From assembly GCA_019314185.1 (NCBI GenBank), contig JAFCZU010000196.1, positions 1 to 6,666 of the forward strand: a DNA stretch of 6,666 bases, written 5' to 3'. Under the pieces are notes generated by a model. That model was not told the origin of the DNA, ran no database searches, and saw nothing but the letters and a program-made list of their open reading frames with translations. This document shows positions 6,666 through 6,666 of this stretch, piece after piece; within the stretch, counting starts at the first letter, position 1; every line of letters starts with the position of its first letter. This stretch comes from Deltaproteobacteria bacterium. Lineage in GTDB: Bacteria; Desulfobacterota; Desulfobacteria; Desulfobacterales; ETH-SRB1. The position numbers were made by a program, and so were the translations under genes.

Positions 6666-6666
6666 A

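Overview
The window holds most of a type I Zorya anti-phage defence operon on the + strand, in the order zorA (5' end outside the window), zorB, zorC, zorD. The genes overlap or abut (ATGA overlap between zorA and zorB, 32-bp overlap between zorB and zorC, zorD starting just after the zorC stop), so they read as one transcription unit whose promoter lies left of the window. The DNA is clearly AT-rich. The OmpA-type peptidoglycan-binding domain of ZorB suggests a diderm bacterium. I cannot assign a genus.

Layout. Positions 2-1011 encode the cytoplasmic helical tail of ZorA, the MotA/TolQ/ExbB-like stator subunit; its membrane part is off the left edge. This reading frame is broken by an exact 77-bp tandem duplication (356-432 and 433-509) that shifts the frame and creates a stop at 467-469. 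Removing one copy restores a single continuous frame. Because 77 is a standard de Bruijn assembly k-mer size and the copies are identical, an assembly join error is as likely as a real mutation, or likelier. Positions 1008-1736 encode ZorB (one TM helix with the MotB-type Asp, then an OmpA-like domain). Positions 1705-3123 encode ZorC (EH-signature family). Positions 3129-6302 encode ZorD (Snf2-family helicase fused to a C-terminal Mrr-like nuclease domain).

How they work together (family knowledge). ZorA and ZorB form a proton-driven rotary stator complex in the inner membrane, anchored to peptidoglycan, which senses phage attack on the envelope. The ZorA tail is thought to pass the signal to the cytoplasmic DNA-binding and DNA-degrading effectors ZorC and ZorD. 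All the key residues I can check in ZorB, ZorC and ZorD are present, so these three genes look intact.

Right end. Positions 6303-6530 show no gene I can support, only a weak possible terminator after zorD. On the - strand at 6531-6665, reading in from the right edge, is the C-terminal end of a protein finishing in a cysteine-rich zinc ribbon like the tail of B12-dependent ribonucleotide reductases. It converges on the Zorya operon and marks its right boundary.
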